From Methanothrix sp. (GTDB taxonomy: Archaea; Halobacteriota; Methanosarcinia; Methanotrichales; Methanotrichaceae), in contig PMNG01000139.1 in NCBI GenBank assembly GCA_003162615.1, positions 1 through 10,788 on the forward strand: 10,788 bases of DNA, read 5' to 3'. The position numbers and the translations under genes were made by a program. The notes below the pieces were generated by a model. That model made no database searches, was not told the DNA's origin, and was given only the letters and a program-made list of their open reading frames with translations. Positions 1 to 5,899 of this stretch are shown here, piece by piece; the first letter of the stretch is position 1, and every line of letters starts with the position of its first letter.

Positions 1-35
1 ACACAAAATAGGGAGACTACCCGATTTGGCGAGGG

Positions 36-608
36 TTAGATAACTCCTTTGGTGCTGGGAACACCGGTTCCCTCTTTTCTCAAAGCATCTCGTACCGCAA
101 AGCCCAGGGCCTTGAAGATGCTCTCCGCTTTGTGGTGGTCGTTTTCTCCGTAGAACCTTGTGTGCAGAGTCAGTCTAGCTCCGTCAGCCAGCGATTCCAT
201 GAAGGCCTTGATATCCTGGGTCTCAAGGTCGCCAATTCTGCTGCCGCCAAACTCGCCGCAGAAAACGAGATAAGGCCTCCCGCTGAAGTCCAGGGCGACT
301 TCGGCTAGAGATTCGTCCATGGGCACAACTGCAGCGCCGTAGCGGCGGATTCCGCTGTGGTCCCCAAGAGCATCGGATATGGCCAAGCCGATGGCTCTGC
401 CAATGACCACGACTATTTGATAAGAGCTACCCTCTGCCTTTGCTTCCAGGTCAACCCGGCTCGTCCCGGAGAAGGCCGCGAGCATGTGGTCCAGAAATGC
501 TGAGCCGGAAGACAAACTGACCTTGCCGGAGCCATCAAGGTCAATGTTTACACTCGCCTTTGTCCCTCTGAACTCCAGATCGGAACTGCCCTTTCTCAAT
601 CTAATCAC
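36..608 (-). CDS. hisB: HisB-like imidazoleglycerol-phosphate dehydratase with a degenerate metal site
   Basis: The 190-residue product has the length and fold signatures of stand-alone archaeal HisB, which dehydrates imidazoleglycerol phosphate to imidazoleacetol phosphate in histidine synthesis. Seen: FLDHML (38-43), ALGDHSGIRRYG (80-91), PMDE (96-99), SGRPYLVF (109-116), TLH (147-149), NDHHKAES (156-163) and the PSTKGV tail (184-189). The GTG start overlaps the hisA stop by 8 nt, indicating translational coupling. The oddity is that the family's first HHxxED metal motif reads Y63-Q-I-V-V-V68, with about four residues missing before it. The His of the HGxFD element is T49, and the Glu of the N-terminal TxET element is A18. 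The second HHxxE (H158, H159, E162) is intact. The frame is open and otherwise well conserved, so it may be a pseudoenzyme rather than a dead gene. Identity is firm; catalytic activity is doubtful. Confidence 0.88.
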   Translation of the reverse strand: MIRLRKGSSDLEFRGTKASVNIDLDGSGKVSLSSGSAFLDHMLAAFSGTSRVDLEAKAEGSSYQIVVVIGRAIGLAISDALGDHSGIRRYGAAVVPMDESLAEVALDFSGRPYLVFCGEFGGSRIGDLETQDIKAFMESLADGARLTLHTRFYGENDHHKAESIFKALGFAVRDALRKEGTGVPSTKGVI

Positions 609-1329
609 CCTTTAATGCCTTGAGGGCTGCACGGAAGTTCAGCCTTCCGGTGTAGATGGCAGTGCCAACCACCGCTCCGTCTGAGCCGACTTCCCTCAGT
701 GACAAAATGTCGTTTATGGTTGTAACTCCACCCGCCGCAATTACGGGGATTCTCAATGCTTTTATCAACTGCTTTGTGGGAGAGATGGCTATCCCACGTT
801 GCTGGCCCTCCACGTCGATGTTGGTGAACAGGATCGATCCGGCTCCTTTCCTCTCGAAGAGCTGGCCTAGCTCCACGGCTTTCTCGTTCAGAACCTTCTG
901 CCAGCCTTCGGAGGTGACCAGGCCACGCTTGACATCAAGAGCGACCATTATCCTGGACGATCCGTACTGACCTGTCAGGTCTTCGACTAGCCTAGGATTT
1001 TCGAGGGCTGCTGTTCCCAGGATTATACGATCAACGTCCAAATCCAAGAGCGATTCTGCGTCCGCCCTGGTCCTTATGCCGCCCCCGACCTGGATGAATA
1101 GGTCGAGCTTCTGTACAATTTCGGTTAGAATGGGCGCATTGATTCTTTTTCCTTGGATGGCTCCGTCCAGGTCGATGATGTGCAGGTGGTCTGCGCCTTC
1201 GGCTGCCCAGCGCTCGGCCTGGACCATAGGATTGTCTAGGGCAACTACTTCGGTGCCTGGTACGCCGCCCACAAGCTGCACACATTTTCCGCCGCGAAGG
1301 TCGACAGCGGGGAATAGAGCGAAGGACAT
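601..1329 (-). CDS. hisA: HisA, ProFAR (phosphoribosylformimino-AICAR-phosphate) isomerase
   Basis: HisA opens the aminoaldose ring of ProFAR to the aminoketose PRFAR, the fourth step of histidine synthesis, in the cytoplasm. The 242-residue protein is a typical (beta/alpha)8 barrel: N-terminal FPAVDLRGGKCVQL with catalytic Asp10, IQVGGGIRT (79-87), the second catalytic Asp132 in ALDVKRG, FTNIDVEG (168-175) and the phosphate loop IAAGGV/VGTAIYTG (197-228). The start was set at the ATG at 1329, because the usual HisA N terminus (MxFxLFPAVDLRGG) begins there; a start 7 codons upstream would add an untypical MLIIFAS. No Shine-Dalgarno precedes it, and a TATA-like TTTAAA lies about 29 nt upstream, so the mRNA is probably leaderless. 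It is followed by hisB with an 8-nt overlap, so the two form an operon. Confidence 0.95.
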   Translation of the reverse strand: MSFALFPAVDLRGGKCVQLVGGVPGTEVVALDNPMVQAERWAAEGADHLHIIDLDGAIQGKRINAPILTEIVQKLDLFIQVGGGIRTRADAESLLDLDVDRIILGTAALENPRLVEDLTGQYGSSRIMVALDVKRGLVTSEGWQKVLNEKAVELGQLFERKGAGSILFTNIDVEGQQRGIAISPTKQLIKALRIPVIAAGGVTTINDILSLREVGSDGAVVGTAIYTGRLNFRAALKALKGD

Positions 1330-1355
1330 GGATGCGAAGATTATGAGCAATGTGC

Positions 1356-1361
1356 TTTAAA
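1356..1361 (-). promoter_or_regulatory. Candidate TATA element of hisA
   Basis: TTTAAA lies 27-32 nt upstream of the hisA ATG, the distance at which an archaeal TATA box would place transcription start on or next to the start codon. It fits the absence of a ribosome-binding site. It is weak as a TATA match and overlaps the stop codon of a possible remnant reading frame. Confidence 0.35.
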
Positions 1362-1515
1362 GATGCCGTTCAACGTGATGAGCGAACCTGTTCCTTCTGA
1401 CTATTGGTTCATTCTGTGGATTGTACTTATGCGATTGTAGCCATAGCTGTATGCGGAGGGCATCTTCCGTCAGATCCGTGATGCCAAAGCTGCATGTCTT
1501 GGCCCACTGTGTCGC
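1357..1515 (-). pseudogene. Possible remnant of an unidentified coding region upstream of hisA
   Basis: The minus strand carries an open stretch of 52 codons, bounded by a TGA at 1516-1518 and a TAA at 1357-1359, without any ATG, GTG or TTG in frame. The translation is protein-like, containing SFGITDLTEDALRIQLWLQS followed by a basic, His-rich end (RRNRFAHHVERHL). The mix of Asp/Glu, hydrophobic and basic residues suggests an amphipathic helix pair, but I do not recognise the family. It would be the 3' end of a gene whose start has been lost. Chance openness of this length is quite possible. The rest of 1330-1673 holds only the hisA promoter and the terminator listed separately. Confidence 0.25.
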
Positions 1516-1629
1516 TCATGATCTTCAAATGCATTTTCGGATGCTGCAAAAGTACTCGGCTCGAAGCAACAACATTTCAAATCAAGAACAATGATTATGC
1601 CTTAGATTAACTCAGACACGAATATATTA

Positions 1630-1659
1630 ATAAAATATAATAGGAGGTACACGCCTCCT
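1630..1659 (-). terminator. Hairpin plus T-rich terminator after the 95-residue gene
   Basis: Perfect 6-bp arms AGGAGG (1642-1647) and CCTCCT (1654-1659) flank a 6-nt loop, starting 15 nt beyond the stop codon of the minus-strand gene. Reading on the minus strand the hairpin is followed by ATTATATTTTATTAA, the T-rich context archaeal RNA polymerase uses to terminate. The left arm also resembles a Shine-Dalgarno sequence for the plus strand, but no coding region follows. Confidence 0.5.
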
Positions 1660-1673
1660 TTGAATTCAACAGT

Positions 1674-1961
1674 CTACCATTTTCCAGACTCTATCTTAGT
1701 CAAGTTATCCAGAACCTTCATTGCGGCCTCGGTGCCCAGGTCGTACTTCTTGGCAATCATCAGTACACGAAGCAGCTCGGTGTTGTCGTCCGTTCCACCA
1801 AGCTGTGCTGCGTACGCCTCGGCTCCTTCATAGCCCCCCTTCTTTAGGGCCTCTTTGGCTCCCTTTATTACAGGCTCCGTCATGCAAGTCTTGTTTTCGC
1901 CGATCTCGGCGATAGCCTTTCCCATATTTTCCATTTCTTTGCTGCTTATCAACTCGATCAC
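1674..1961 (-). CDS. Small predicted helical protein of unknown function
   Basis: The product is up to 95 residues, charged and Ala/Lys/Glu-rich, with no signal peptide or membrane segment, so it is probably cytosolic and all-helical. Visible stretches are KGAKEALKKGGYEGAEAYAA, then GGTDDNTELLRVLMIAKKYD and LGTEAAMKVLDNLTK. I do not recognise the family. Three starts are possible. The longest is a GTG at 1961. However, the Shine-Dalgarno-like AGGAGTGATC overlaps that codon and sits 8 nt before a TTG at 1952, which is therefore the better-supported start (92 residues, beginning MISSKEMENMG). An ATG at 1934 lies too far from it. A 21-bp palindrome immediately upstream suggests a dedicated regulator, and a hairpin terminator follows. 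It is monocistronic as far as can be seen. Confidence 0.7.
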   Translation of the reverse strand: MIELISSKEMENMGKAIAEIGENKTCMTEPVIKGAKEALKKGGYEGAEAYAAQLGGTDDNTELLRVLMIAKKYDLGTEAAMKVLDNLTKIESGKW

Positions 1962-1977
1962 TCCTATGATTATTCAA

Positions 1978-1998
1978 AGATAACTAAGATAGTTATCT
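1978..1998. promoter_or_regulatory. 21-bp palindromic operator candidate
   Basis: Arms AGATAACTA (1978-1986) and TAGTTATCT (1990-1998) are perfect 9-bp inverted repeats separated by AGA. The element lies 16 bp upstream of the GTG at 1961, in the promoter or leader of the 95-residue gene. Its symmetry and size suit a dimeric winged-helix or helix-turn-helix regulator. As RNA it could also form a hairpin just before the ribosome-binding site. Confidence 0.5.
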
Positions 1999-2066
1999 CT
2001 CACATCGGATAAGAATCTTTTGAGGGGTTAGAAGAGCACTTGATTAAGCACTTTGATGGGAAAACT

Positions 2067-2195
2067 TCAATCTCCAGCGGGAGGCGAGACAATGGAAATT
2101 TTATCAGAGTTTTTGCATTCGGATCTCGTCTTCCTGTCGCCCTCTTTCTCGATGCCTTCTAACTCAGATACGTCTGGGATATCAGCTCCGCACAT
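2067..2195 (-). CDS. Possible 42-residue acidic small protein
   Basis: An ATG at 2195 opens a 42-codon frame ending in TGA at 2067-2069. The translation is hydrophilic and charge-rich (it begins MCGADIPDVSELEG and runs through KEGDRKTRSECKN), looking more like a real protein than chance translation. An AGGA precedes the ATG but only about 2 nt away, which is poor spacing. It lies in the 323-bp gap between the divergent 95-residue gene and the EF-Tu-like gene, which otherwise holds the palindrome and the plus-strand promoter. It could equally be chance or a remnant. Confidence 0.2.
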   Translation of the reverse strand: MCGADIPDVSELEGIEKEGDRKTRSECKNSDKISIVSPPAGD

Positions 2196-2220
2196 ATCCT
2201 GTAAGTTTCGAGAGCCCCTC

Positions 2221-2228
2221 TATAATAA
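2221..2228 (+). promoter_or_regulatory. Candidate TATA box for the EF-Tu-like gene
   Basis: TATAATAA in the context CCCTCTATAATAAGCC lies about 60 nt upstream of the ATG at 2285. Transcription would start near 2250, leaving a leader of roughly 35 nt. No clear Shine-Dalgarno lies between it and the ATG. Confidence 0.35.
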
Positions 2229-2284
2229 GCCGCTAGATCTCCCCACCGCAAGACCTATTATCCACGGGCATATCCTGAAAGTCT

Positions 2285-3244
2285 ATGGCGAATCTGAACG
2301 TAGCGATCCTGGGAGCTCAGGATTACGCTAAGGACCTGGGAAAGAAAGGCACGACCAGTGACATGACCTTCTACAATCTCAAGAAAGGCGCCCAAACCGT
2401 CACGCTTATAGAGCCAACCAGATATCCTGAGAGGCTGACACCACTGTTCTACGCCTTATCCATGGCCAGAAAGGCAATTCTGATAGTGGACCAGATCAAC
2501 CCTGCCTTCGGTGAGTCTGTCATCATGCTGCAGTGCCTGGGCCTAAAGGACGGTCTGGTGATCCTCAGGAACTTCATATCCCGAGAGCAGATAGCTCCAT
2601 TGATTAAAGGGACCGTGGTCGATAGCTACGAGTTCGTGGAAGACGATAAGAACGCTATCAGAGAACGCCTTCTACAGGATGTCGAAAAGATGGAGACCAC
2701 CTGCGACTCAACAATAGGGACTATGCCGGTTGACCATTTCTTCAACGTGCGGGGCATAGGGACGGTAGTCCTTGGATGCGTGGTCGAAGGAGCGATTCAC
2801 AAGCACGATGACCTCATGGTGCTGCCGGGCAAAAAGACCGCTCAGGTCAGGTCCGTCCAGAAGCATGATGAAGATTTCGACTGCGCTGGCGTGGGGGACA
2901 GGACAGGAATGGCCCTCAAGGGCATTGAAGTAGACGAGCTGGACAGGGGAACCATTCTCACCAACGATAAATCGATCAAGACCTCATCCTCTCTGGAAGC
3001 TAAGGCCGAACTGGTCAAGTACTGGCCGACTCCTATCAAGGAGGGGATGGTACTGCATATAGGCCATTGGATGCAGTTTGTTCCTGCCAGAGTGGTGGCT
3101 GTAAAGGCCGAAGCTGACTGGCATAAGCCCACTCTGACCCTGGCCCTGGACAAGACGCTAGTCCACAAGTCCGGTGCTCGGGCGGTTCTCACCTATCCTG
3201 AAGGAGGCAAGCTCAGGGTTGCAGGAACCATCGATCTGCCATAA
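2285..3244 (+). CDS. EF-Tu/SelB-like translation-factor-domain protein with degenerate GTPase domain
   Basis: This 319-residue protein resembles the 'EF-Tu domain 2' proteins found in methanogens. Residues about 1-115 follow the G-domain layout: beta strand NVAILG, then a switch-like region, LIEPTRYPER (41-50), AILIVD (64-69) and VILRNFISREQIAP (92-105). The GTP-binding signatures are absent: G1 reads GAQDYAKDLGKKG instead of GxxxxGK[ST], the DxPGH position reads EPTRY, and the NKxD position reads RNFI. Residues about 145-225 match EF-Tu domain II (VRGIGTVVLGCVVEGAI, VLPGKKTAQVRSVQKHD, GDRTGMALKGI, DRGTIL). Residues about 235-319 match domain III. It is probably cytosolic and binds a translation component or RNA without hydrolysing GTP; that role is inference. 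The ATG at 2285 gives the family's N terminus. Its neighbours are divergent or convergent, so it is a single-gene unit. Confidence 0.85.
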   Translation: MANLNVAILGAQDYAKDLGKKGTTSDMTFYNLKKGAQTVTLIEPTRYPERLTPLFYALSMARKAILIVDQINPAFGESVIMLQCLGLKDGLVILRNFISREQIAPLIKGTVVDSYEFVEDDKNAIRERLLQDVEKMETTCDSTIGTMPVDHFFNVRGIGTVVLGCVVEGAIHKHDDLMVLPGKKTAQVRSVQKHDEDFDCAGVGDRTGMALKGIEVDELDRGTILTNDKSIKTSSSLEAKAELVKYWPTPIKEGMVLHIGHWMQFVPARVVAVKAEADWHKPTLTLALDKTLVHKSGARAVLTYPEGGKLRVAGTIDLP

Positions 3245-3299
3245 CAGGTTATTGGCCAAGCGGAAGCGGATTGAAGCAAGAGCGTTTGGTAATTCATAA

Positions 3300-3350
3300 A
3301 ATAGATTCAAAAATAAATGAAAGCCGGGCTGACTTCGATCACTGAGTCAG
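3300..3350 (-). terminator. Terminator of the ABC transporter operon
   Basis: Arms CTGACT (3329-3334) and AGTCAG (3345-3350) form a 6-bp stem overlapping the permease stop codon, extendable by two G-C pairs beyond one mismatch. On the minus strand it runs into TTTCATTTATTTTTG and further T-rich sequence to about 3300. This marks the end of the transcript, so no ATPase gene is likely to be co-transcribed downstream. Confidence 0.5.
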
Positions 3351-4121
3351 ACCAACTCGCCACTTAAGCATCCTCTCTTCGATAACATACCTGAAGCTCC
3401 GATCTATGAGAAGGCCTAGCAGTCCCAGGATTATCATGTAAAGCAGTACGTAGTCCATCTCGTGCAGATAGTAGTAAGACCAGATCTTGTAGCCAAGGCC
3501 GCTGGTGCTTACGCCGAACTCCTCGGCGGCCACCAGGCACATCCAGGCTATGCCCATTGCTATTCTTATACCGCCGGCAATCGACGGCAGAGCGTAGGGA
3601 AAAGCGATGTACCTTATGAGATCCCTGTCTTTGGTGGCTCCCAGAACTTTGGCCGATTCGACGTAGACACGAGGGAGGCTTCTGAATCCCACGTAGGTGT
3701 TTATCAGTATTGGAAACACCGCTCCCACGAATATGATGAACCCTGCTGCCTGGTCTGTCAGACCGAACCAGATTATAGCAAAGGGAATCCAAGCCAAAGG
3801 TGGTATGGGTCTAACTATCTCAACTATGGGGTCCATGATCCTGTCAGCCGCCCTGAACCATCCCATCAGCATGCCAATAGGCAGGGCGATCAAAAGTCCC
3901 CCCAGCATTCCCAAGCCAAAATGAACCAGGCTGACAGGCAGATCCTCCATCAAGATCGCCTGCCAGCTTTTTGTGAGGGCGTAAACAACCTGGATGAAGC
4001 TCGGTAGAATCAGAGTGTCGTTAAGCGCCACTGCGACGAGCTGCCAGAGCCCTATCAAGACGAGGATCGACAGTACCTCAATGCCTCGCCGGCTTAACAG
4101 AGCTCCGACAGACTTGGACAT
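3339..4121 (-). CDS. ABC transporter permease, SsuC/TauC/NrtB class
   Basis: A 260-residue inner-membrane permease with about six hydrophobic segments: roughly 14-33, 66-88, 110-142 (two close segments), 180-198 and 225-241. The cytoplasmic coupling loop that docks the ATPase is recognisable as ESAKVLGATKDRDLIRYIAF (155-174) followed by PYALPSIAGGIRI. The motif RPIPPLAWIPFAIIWFG (104-120) is typical of the sulfonate/taurine/nitrate importer permeases. It starts 10 bp after the substrate-binding-protein gene; the Shine-Dalgarno GAGG overlaps that gene's TAG stop. Substrate cannot be read from the permease itself; aliphatic sulfonates are favoured by the neighbouring comDE genes. No ATP-binding subunit is encoded here. 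Confidence 0.92.
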   Translation of the reverse strand: MSKSVGALLSRRGIEVLSILVLIGLWQLVAVALNDTLILPSFIQVVYALTKSWQAILMEDLPVSLVHFGLGMLGGLLIALPIGMLMGWFRAADRIMDPIVEIVRPIPPLAWIPFAIIWFGLTDQAAGFIIFVGAVFPILINTYVGFRSLPRVYVESAKVLGATKDRDLIRYIAFPYALPSIAGGIRIAMGIAWMCLVAAEEFGVSTSGLGYKIWSYYYLHEMDYVLLYMIILGLLGLLIDRSFRYVIEERMLKWRVGLTQ

Positions 4122-4125
4122 CCGA

Positions 4126-4132
4126 TTTCCTC
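4126..4132 (-). promoter_or_regulatory. Ribosome-binding site coupling the permease to the binding-protein gene
   Basis: The minus strand reads TAGAGGAAATCGGATG: the GAGGAA purine run shares bases with the upstream TAG stop codon and sits about 7 nt before the permease ATG. This arrangement favours re-initiation by ribosomes finishing the binding protein. Confidence 0.6.
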
Positions 4133-5157
4133 TAAGCCTTGGCCTTCTCGTAGAAGGAGGTATCGAACAGGTCCTCTTTGGTCAAGGTCTTGTTGATATA
4201 GCCCAAATCTTTGTCGACCTTGGCGTATTGCAGAGTCGATGAGACCTGAATCGCCGGGTCGCTGACCCACTTTCCATCCCAGTTCTTCATGGAGGCTTCG
4301 ACAACGGTGAGGTTCTGTTTTGTCCTGTTAGCGTAGATCTTCGCTGCGTCCTCTGGGTTGGCGTTGACATAGTTTGTGGCCTTTATGTGAGTCTTTATTA
4401 TCTGGTTGACCAGATCAGGGTGCTCTCTGATCAGCTTTCCGCTTATCAGAAGGCTGCAGCAGGCATGGTCGGGCCACATCTGACCCGATTGGATGACAGA
4501 TCTGCCCTTTCCGTCGAGCACAATCTGCGACGGGGATGGGTGAGGCAGGAAGACACCATTGATCTTGCCGGCTTCTATTGCTGTAACAGCATCGCTGGGC
4601 CCCATGCCGCGTATCTGGATCTTGGAGATGTCGACGTTGTTGTCCGTCAGCCACTTCTTCATGACTATGTCTTGAATAGACCCGGGCGGGAAGGTGCCTA
4701 TGCTCAGCCCTTCAAGCGACTTGGGTCCGCTATAGGCAACACCGGGTCCCAAGACGAGGTCTGAACCGTTGATGTTAACGGCTGCAACTATCTTTGCGTC
4801 CAACCCCTGAGCTATGGCAGTTATAGGCGGAGCGGTTCCTACATAAGCGACGTCCAGAGCTCCTGCTAACATTCCCTGCATCTCAGGAGGGCCTGACTGA
4901 AATTCCTTTTCCTGTATTGTTACAACTCCAAAGGGTTTCAGATCTTCTGTCCACCAGCCTTTTGCGGAAGCCACCATCTCAGCGATCTGGTGGGTGCTGG
5001 GCTGGTACCCAATCCGCAGTGTAGTGATGTTCCCAGGCACCTTCGTCGGAGCCGCTAGAGTGGATTCGTTCTCCTGCTTCTTCTCCGGAGCGGAGATGCA
5101 TCCGAGGGAGATCACCACAACGGCTGCCAGAACCGCTACAAGAATCAGTTTTCTCAA
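4132..5157 (-). CDS. Lipoprotein substrate-binding protein of a sulfonate/taurine/nitrate-type ABC importer
   Basis: A 341-residue extracytoplasmic binding protein of the SsuA/TauA/NrtA fold. The N terminus has a basic start, a hydrophobic core (4-18) and a lipobox SLGC with Cys20, so it is a membrane-anchored lipoprotein, followed by a Lys/Glu/Ser linker. The mature part begins TTLRIGYQPSTHQIAEMVAS, then MLAGALDVAYVGTAPPITAI and the hinge regions typical of periplasmic-binding-protein-like II domains. It starts with TTG at 5157: GGTGATC lies 7 nt upstream, and the signal peptide begins exactly there. It has its own TATA box. Ligand is not readable; alkanesulfonates, taurine, coenzyme M-related sulfonates, or nitrate/bicarbonate-type anions are all possible. 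Location 175 bp behind comE favours a sulfonate (inference). Confidence 0.9.
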   Translation of the reverse strand: MRKLILVAVLAAVVVISLGCISAPEKKQENESTLAAPTKVPGNITTLRIGYQPSTHQIAEMVASAKGWWTEDLKPFGVVTIQEKEFQSGPPEMQGMLAGALDVAYVGTAPPITAIAQGLDAKIVAAVNINGSDLVLGPGVAYSGPKSLEGLSIGTFPPGSIQDIVMKKWLTDNNVDISKIQIRGMGPSDAVTAIEAGKINGVFLPHPSPSQIVLDGKGRSVIQSGQMWPDHACCSLLISGKLIREHPDLVNQIIKTHIKATNYVNANPEDAAKIYANRTKQNLTVVEASMKNWDGKWVSDPAIQVSSTLQYAKVDKDLGYINKTLTKEDLFDTSFYEKAKA

Positions 5158-5160
5158 GTA

Positions 5161-5167
5161 CGATCAC
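5161..5167 (-). promoter_or_regulatory. Shine-Dalgarno that decides the TTG start of the binding protein
   Basis: GGTGATC on the minus strand is complementary to the 3' end of archaeal 16S rRNA (AUCACCUCC). It is placed 7 nt (counted from the GGTG core) before the TTG at 5157, and supports this unusual start codon. Confidence 0.6.
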
Positions 5168-5203
5168 CTTTTGAAGACTTTGGCTTACGTCGTGCGGTAG
5201 TTC

Positions 5204-5219
5204 CATATAAAGCACTTTC
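5204..5219 (-). promoter_or_regulatory. TATA box and BRE of the binding protein/permease operon
   Basis: The minus strand reads GGAAAGTGCTTTATATGG: a purine-rich BRE-like GGAAAG followed by TTTATATG, close to the archaeal consensus. Transcription would begin near 5182, giving a leader of about 25 nt that includes the Shine-Dalgarno. This argues that the transporter can be expressed independently of comDE. A second AT-rich candidate (TTTTAAATAT, about 5252-5261) lies further up. Confidence 0.6.
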
Positions 5220-5332
5220 CAGCCAAATGAGAAATTATTCCTAAGGAGGCCAATATTTAAAACGTATTCTACAATAGTCCTACAAAACATGAATAATCGA
5301 TAGAGGGGCCAATCTAATTCAAAATGCTAAGC

Positions 5333-5899
5333 CTACACCTGGATTTTGAAGGGACCAAACGGTAGAAAAGATCGCATGAACCTATCTATTATATGCTCCG
5401 GGGTGATATCGATGAGGGGGACATCGGCGTTCCCGGGATCAACCCTGGCCACTACTACGCCGTGACCGGAAAGAGCATCGATTAGGCCCTCTGGCGTGGT
5501 GACGGTGCCTACCTGCTGAACTCCTGCTGCCCTGGCCACCAAGGCCAAGTCGGTCCTCTGCGATGTGCATGTGGGCTGGGATCCAGTTGAGCCGTAGCAG
5601 CAGTTGTCCAAAATAATCAGCAGGTAGTTTTCAAGCGCGTTGTGGGCTATAGTAGCCAATGCCCCAAGGTTCATCAGTACAGACCCGTCGCCATCAAGGA
5701 CAATGACCTTTCTTTCCGGCCTTACCAGCGCTAGGCCCAGGCCGATGGAGGAGGCGAGGCCCATTGAGCCAAGCATATAGAAGTTCTCGGGCCTATCGGC
5801 TGCGGCGTAAAGCTCTCTGCTCGGGAATCCTATGTTGCAGACTATAAGGGCCTTCTCGGCCGCTGCAGCCACCTCTGAGATAGCTTCCATCCTTTTCAT
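5333..5899 (-). CDS. comE: Sulfopyruvate decarboxylase, beta subunit
   Basis: With ComD this forms the thiamine-diphosphate enzyme that decarboxylates sulfopyruvate to sulfoacetaldehyde in coenzyme M synthesis, in the cytosol. The 188-residue protein corresponds to the C-terminal, cofactor-binding half of ThDP decarboxylases: MLGSMGLASSIGLGLAL (42-58), then the ThDP/Mg motif LDGDGS (68-73) ending with DNCCYG (98-103), and GSTGSQPT. The frame is open for 23 further codons upstream, but the ATG at 5899 is chosen. It gives the family N terminus (MKRMEAI), forms an ATGA overlap with the comD stop, and is preceded by GGAAGG. The overlap implies coupled, probably equimolar synthesis of the two subunits. 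Confidence 0.93.
   Translation of the reverse strand: MKRMEAISEVAAAAEKALIVCNIGFPSRELYAAADRPENFYMLGSMGLASSIGLGLALVRPERKVIVLDGDGSVLMNLGALATIAHNALENYLLIILDNCCYGSTGSQPTCTSQRTDLALVARAAGVQQVGTVTTPEGLIDALSGHGVVVARVDPGNADVPLIDITPEHIIDRFMRSFLPFGPFKIQV

Noticed and set aside
1..35. A terminator or next gene downstream of hisB
   Set aside because: Only 35 bases are visible; GGG/CCC repeats there are too short to call a stem and no reading frame can be judged.
2053..2331. A 92-codon plus-strand frame overlapping the start of the EF-Tu-like gene
   Set aside because: It overlaps a well-supported gene in another frame, its translation shows no domain or start signal, and the interval carries that gene's promoter.
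3462..4007. Long plus-strand frame antisense to the permease
   Set aside because: Shadow of the permease gene; its translation lacks any family features while the minus strand encodes a full ABC permease.
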